A stretch of 64,000 nt of DNA, taken from the NCBI GenBank assembly GCA_030549495.1, contig JAUIRK010001018.1:262501-326500 (forward strand). The letters run 5' to 3'. Of the stretch, positions 59,810 to 64,000 are shown piece by piece. The position numbers were made by a program, and so were the translations under genes. Below the pieces are notes generated by a model. It was not told the DNA's origin. It saw nothing but the letters and a program-made list of their open reading frames with translations, and made no database searches. Position 1 is the first letter of the stretch; each line of letters starts with the position of its first letter. The DNA comes from Nectonema munidae. Lineage: Eukaryota > Nematomorpha > Nectonematoida > Nectonematidae.

Positions 59810-59882
59810 GAAGTTAGCACGGTTGGTTAAATACTTGACTTCGATAACACAAGGTCTTGGGTTCGATCCTGCCGCAGCCTTC
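59810..59882 (+). repeat. tRNA-derived SINE head
   Basis: An A-box-like TTAGCACGGTTGG at 59814 and a good B box GGTTCGATCC at 59860-59869 are spaced as in a tRNA. The acceptor stem does not close, so it is a SINE or tRNA pseudogene rather than a functional tRNA. It shares AAGGTCTTGG[AG]TTCGAT with 27820-27905. Confidence 0.5.
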
Positions 59883-60068
59883 ACAATGAAAATACTGCTA
59901 GGCCGCTTTTAACCTATAAACACATCCAATAAGTAGTATTGTTTTATTGGTTCTCTATAAAAGAACCAATAAGTAGTAGTACCTATAATTTTAAACATTC
60001 ACTACCCTCGTAATGCCACCCCCTCCCTCCATTACGAAAATGTAACGAAGATAATAAAAAAAGGAAAC

Positions 60069-60334
60069 TTTTTTAACGATATCGAGTTTTTCAGGAGCGT
60101 GGTCGAATAGAGTATCGAAAGCGTCTCTCTCAAAGTGCAGACTCTTGATGCGGAAGGAGGCGTTATCGCCAGTCAGTTCTTCCTTCAGTAAGCGCGTGTG
60201 CAAGACGCCATCTTTTTTTTGGACTGAAAGGATGTTCACACTCACGTTACGTGGAATCAAGATATTTGTTTGGTAGTGAATGGCCAGGGTGAGGAGGAGG
60301 TGCAAAATTGAAATGATATTCTTGGAATAAATTT
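60069..60334 (-). CDS. parvin: Parvin, exon encoding CH1 end and linker into CH2
   Basis: Minus-strand exon of 266 nt after CTATTTTTAG: IYSKNIISILHLLLTLAIHY, then ILIPRNVSVNILSVQKKDG, and ending FERDAFDTLFDHAPEKLDIV plus KK. The segment FDTLFDHAPxKLxxVKK is a signature of the parvin inter-CH region and CH2 start, nearly identical across animals. It ends in phase 0. The donor would be GTTTCC, weaker than usual, but the protein match on both sides places the boundary here. The downstream extension (SFFYYLRYIF) is rejected as intron. Confidence 0.88.
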
Positions 60335-61027
60335 CTAAAAATAGAGAAAACAGGGATGGAGTGAACAATTTATTGGACACGAAGTTTTAAATAAGTGAAT
60401 GGAATCGTTTGTGTATGAGGTTGCCAACGATGTAATGAAATTTAAAATTTCAAGCCAAATAAATTGTTCACTCCATCCGCGTTTACTTTATACACTAATT
60501 TAATGGGTCATCTTCAGCAATGGCAAAAGATTTAAAGTGCTTTGTACGTTTTCTTAGAATGTTGGCTTTAGTTAATAAGTTGTTATTTATTTAGGCAGCC
60601 ATGATACGCATTTTTCTGACCTTGGTATTTATTTATGCACGCATGATTTTAAGTCCTTTATGGGCATATTGAAATTTACAAAGGATGCATGAGATTTGAA
60701 TTTCTCAAATCATGATCAAGAGGATTCAATTTAATTAAAAATTATTACTTATAAAGATAGTATTAAAATGAAGGAAGATATTCCATGAATTACTTTTAGT
60801 AGCTAAGTGAAAAATCCACTTCCAACAGTATACACTGAAACCATCATAACATGAGGCGTTGTTATATTTTGAGATTACTATGAAGTGAATCCAAAATCAG
60901 ATACTCAGAGGATTTTATGACTCGAAGAGATTAAGTACTACACATTTATCATCTGCATCTCTGGGGTTGATGATAGCTGATGATGATTGATAATGTTGAA
61001 TAATGTGTAATGGAAAGAAAGGCATAC

Positions 61028-61171
61028 TTTCAACACTCCACTTAGTTGTGTTATTTGGTGAGATGCCTAAAATCACGTAGATTGCGCCCAAAACATTTCC
61101 CAGCTTTGATTTTTGGCGTTCTTCAGTTTGCGTAACTTCAGCCCCCTCCAGCTTAATATCTGCTAATTTTT
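61028..61171 (-). CDS. parvin: Parvin, exon encoding part of the first CH domain
   Basis: Minus-strand exon between a TTTGCCAG acceptor and a GTATGC donor; two bases, 47 codons, one base. It reads KLADIKLEGAEVTQTEE, then LGAIYVILGIS and TTKWSVE. This matches the end of parvin CH1, where vertebrate proteins read LNVAEVTQSE...KW.V.S. Parvins bind integrin-linked kinase and paxillin at focal adhesions and muscle attachment sites. The phase-1 end joins cleanly to the next exon (60069-60334), recreating WSVE-K-IYSKN against WSVES.HSKN in relatives. Upstream exons lie beyond the transposon relic that fills the right end of the window. Confidence 0.85.
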
Positions 61172-61904
61172 CTGGCAAATAAAATTTAAAATATATTGGA
61201 TTCATTAAAAAAATGCCACTCAAAGTCCATCAACAAATGAGATCATGGTTTAATGACTCTATCGAAAAAAGCTGATAATTATTAAAAGGTTTGATCCTAT
61301 CAAGTTTATTGAGAAGATTTAAAGATCATTGAAAAAAAGGAAGAGTAATTTCTAATCAAAGGTGTACAGTTCGGTAAGTCATCGTTAACAAGCAAAGCAT
61401 AAGGATGTTTTGCCAACATCTTGTAAAGCCAATTTATAGTAAACATTTAAGTATTTAAATGTATTAGTGTATTTAAGTATTTTGATTTTATAGCTAGATG
61501 GCCTTCTTGGAGAAAAAGAGGAAACTGGGCTTAGTTGCAACACCGGCTAGACTCTAGCTTGCTGGAAAAGTAGCCGTAAAACCGATTGTTATATATATAT
61601 TTATTTATTTATTATATGGCCTTCTTGGAGAAACCTAGATTTGGAAATAATCAACCAAATACTGTTATAGCATTATATTGCTGGTGATGATGACGATGAT
61701 AATGAAGTTAATTGAATGCGAACTTTTGATAAAAGTTGAGAAACACGACAAAAAACCCGATTCAACAAGGAAAGATGTTGGAAGAGCAGTAACGCAAGAC
61801 TGTGCTTTATTTCAGTGTACTTTGAAGCAATATCATTTGTTTTCCATATACTGTGATGTCTACCTTAACATTTCACGCGCATATATATATATGTATAGTA
61901 GGGT

Positions 61905-64000
61905 GGCCCTTATTTTTTGACTTTTGTAAAAAAAGTTTCTCAACCCAAAATTTTGTTTCCTTTTAGGTAAGATTTTTATTTCTAAAATTCTATAGAGTTT
62001 GGTTAAGTATAAGAGGACCCTCAATCACTTTAAAGTTAACCAGTGAGAAAGCATATATACATATTCAAAAAATTAAAAAATTAAAAAATTAGAAATTGTA
62101 ATTTAATTCAAAGATTTTTATATTTTTTTTGTTTTGATTAGATTTATTTTTAATAAACTATTTTGATTTTTATTTTCTCAAATTCTCTACATTTTAAAAT
62201 CCAAAGTAATTTCGAATTTTTATCTTCACATTTAAGAAGCAAATTTTTGTTCCCATTGTTGGTTCTATTTGGAATCAAATCGTTGGAGCAAAATTACCTT
62301 CAAATTGTCAGGTGAGAGTTGTAAAACTCACTGCAAAAGAAAGTGCGGCCTTAGTAATTCAAGAAATTCTTATTTTTTGGCAGAAAGCTCGAATTCCCAC
62401 AAAAAGAATTGACCGTTTTTTTTATTGAAAAACGGCTGAAATTCTACAAAGAATGGAAAGATTTACAAAAAAAATGTTAACAGATCTTCTGCCAAAGAAA
62501 AGGCAAAAAAAGATAGCTTTGTTGAATGAATAGATGATTTATTCGATATAGCCCATTTGGATGCTTTGTCACAAATAAAAATTGGAGAGGATAAAATGTT
62601 TCTGAATCTTTAACGCCAAAAAGGTCGCCCTGGTTCTATGACTGGATTAGATCAAAAGTTATTGCATAAAGAAGAAAGATTATTAGAGAGAAAAATGAAG
62701 GAAGTTGAAAGACAGGAAAAAAATGGAAAATTTCTCAGGAGGAAATGAAATCTCAACAAAACATTCACAGTGATCAAGAAACTGATCTTTCTTCAGAAGT
62801 AAAAAAAATCTTTGAAAAAAACAACTGAAGCTAAAAAAGTTAATGTTAGAGGAACTAGCGATTTATTTACTCCCCGCCTTTGACAGATGCAAAATTAGTG
62901 ACAGAAATGGAATGCATATTTTGATGTCAGCTGCTGATGCTTTTCTACAGAAAATCTTATAATAAATCGCACTTCCTTTCAAAGATTAAGAAAAAAATTT
63001 AGAGAAGAAAGAACTCATCATATTAGACAAAATTCCTATTTAAATGAATGCAAAGATATTATTTTGCATTGGGATGGAAAACTGTTTTTAGAATCAAGCC
63101 AAAAATTCAATAGGATTGCTATTATAACAACATTTCATGGAAAAGAACAATTGCTGGATATACCCAAAATTAAATCAAGCTCTGGAGAAAATCAAGCATT
63201 AGCAATATATCAAGCAATTGAAAATTGGAATATTTTAGATATAGTTCAAGCACTTTGCTTTGATACAACAGCTAGCAACACAGGTCAAAAGAATGGTGTA
63301 TGCACAATTATTCAAAAAATGTAAAAGCGTGAATTGTTATATTTACCTTGTAGGCATCATATTTTTCAGCTAGTTTTGAAGAGTTGTTTTGATTTACTAA
63401 TGAAACCCACTTTTGCTCCTGATATGATTCTCTTCAAAAAATTCAAGGAAAATTGGCACGCAATAGATCAAAAAAGTATATAACAGGCAGAGATAAAATT
63501 TCTGATTATGATCGCTGTGAAATTTCTAAATTTGTCAAATATCATCTTTCTCAAAAAAATCAGATAAGAGATGATTATAAAGAGCTGCCAGAACTCACAT
63601 TAATATTTATTCGTGGAGTTCATGGCAATGAAATATTATTTCGTAGAACTGGTGCTGTCAGCCATGTAAGATCAATGTCAAAGCAAGTTATGCTTTTAAA
63701 ATTTTTGTTTCAAAATGGAATTGTGACAAATTAACTCTATAACAAGATTATGCGTTTTTCTTGCTCTTATCTACGTTCCTGCATGGTTTACTTGTCCTAA
63801 TGCAATTAAAGCGCAATACCCCGACTTCAATTTTATGGTCAAACTCATAAAGTTTCAGGAAATTGATTTGCAAATTAGTCAAGTAACTTCCAGAAATTCG
63901 CTAATCATCTCTGGCATCTTGCTTGAGAGAATGTTGCTATATCTCTGTTTGATGAAACTGTTCAGAATGATATCAAAGCAAAAATAGCTAAAATTATAAT
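61905..64000 (+). mobile_element. Unclassified transposase-like element, runs off the window
   Basis: Coding-like plus-strand sequence from about 62250 to the end. The clearest parts are 63064-63324 (IILHWDGKLFLES, DIVQALCFDTTASNTGQKNG), 63330-63375 (YLPCRHHIFQL) and 63760-63830 (IYVPAWFTCPNAIKAQYPDF). I recall proteins with CFDTTxxNTG...CRHHI...AWFT in several invertebrates as uncharacterised transposon-like families; the Asp and His spacing suggests an RNase-H-like DDE fold, possibly distantly hAT-like. Several stops show decay. A GTAGGGTGGCCCTTATTTTT stretch near 61899 may be its left terminus. Confidence 0.5.

Noticed and set aside
59810-59882. Functional tRNA gene
   Set aside because: A and B boxes are present but no closed acceptor or anticodon stem can be drawn.
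1-64000. CRISPR arrays, operons, bacterial promoters, rRNA genes
   Set aside because: None seen; spliced metazoan genes and eukaryotic transposons throughout.

Overview
This is an AT-rich animal genomic window: spliced genes with long introns, many DNA transposons and LINE remnants, tRNA-like SINEs, and no bacterial-style gene packing. A parvin gene and zona-pellucida-type (ZP-N) domains show a metazoan. The hAT/Tigger/piggyBac/LINE mix suggests an invertebrate, perhaps an arthropod such as a copepod, but the species cannot be read from the sequence (low confidence).

Plus strand, 119-32793: exons of one very large gene, or a closely linked family, encoding a tandem array of ZP-N domains. Each repeat is split over two exons. 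The first half begins in phase 1, carries cysteines C1-C3 and ends in phase 0 just after a CGT-like motif. The second half begins in phase 0, carries a Y-x-N-like motif and C4. Short linker exons join consecutive repeats with compatible phases. I see one second half at the left edge, five complete repeats, and a first half at 32615-32793 whose partner I could not find. No ZP-C domain was seen between repeats. The layout resembles arrays of isolated ZP-N domains such as mollusc VERL or vertebrate ZP2, and suggests an extracellular egg-coat or matrix protein. This is the best candidate for an undescribed system here.

Minus strand, 58593-61171: three exons of parvin, the CH-domain adaptor of the integrin-linked kinase complex. 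A 4.3-kb piggyBac element (54069-58400) lies just past the third exon.

Mobile DNA fills most of the rest. There are many hAT-type elements with 8-bp target duplications (717-2022, 2936-3227, 8971-9431, 11682-12872, 14172-14764, 20096-20370, 23866-24173, 25986-26251, 31917-32198, 34323-34574, 35498-35902). A Tigger/pogo element (39838-42688) contains an RTE-like LINE tail and itself sits inside a hAT-like MITE. LINE remnants lie at 6004-7430 (-), 13206-16510 (-) and 46800-48235 (+). A broken DIRS-like retroelement fossil occupies about 49385-51690. An unclassified transposase-like relic runs off the right edge (61905-64000). Two stretches of homopolymer-rich DNA (30950-31200 and 48240-49390) look like poor-quality or degenerate sequence.
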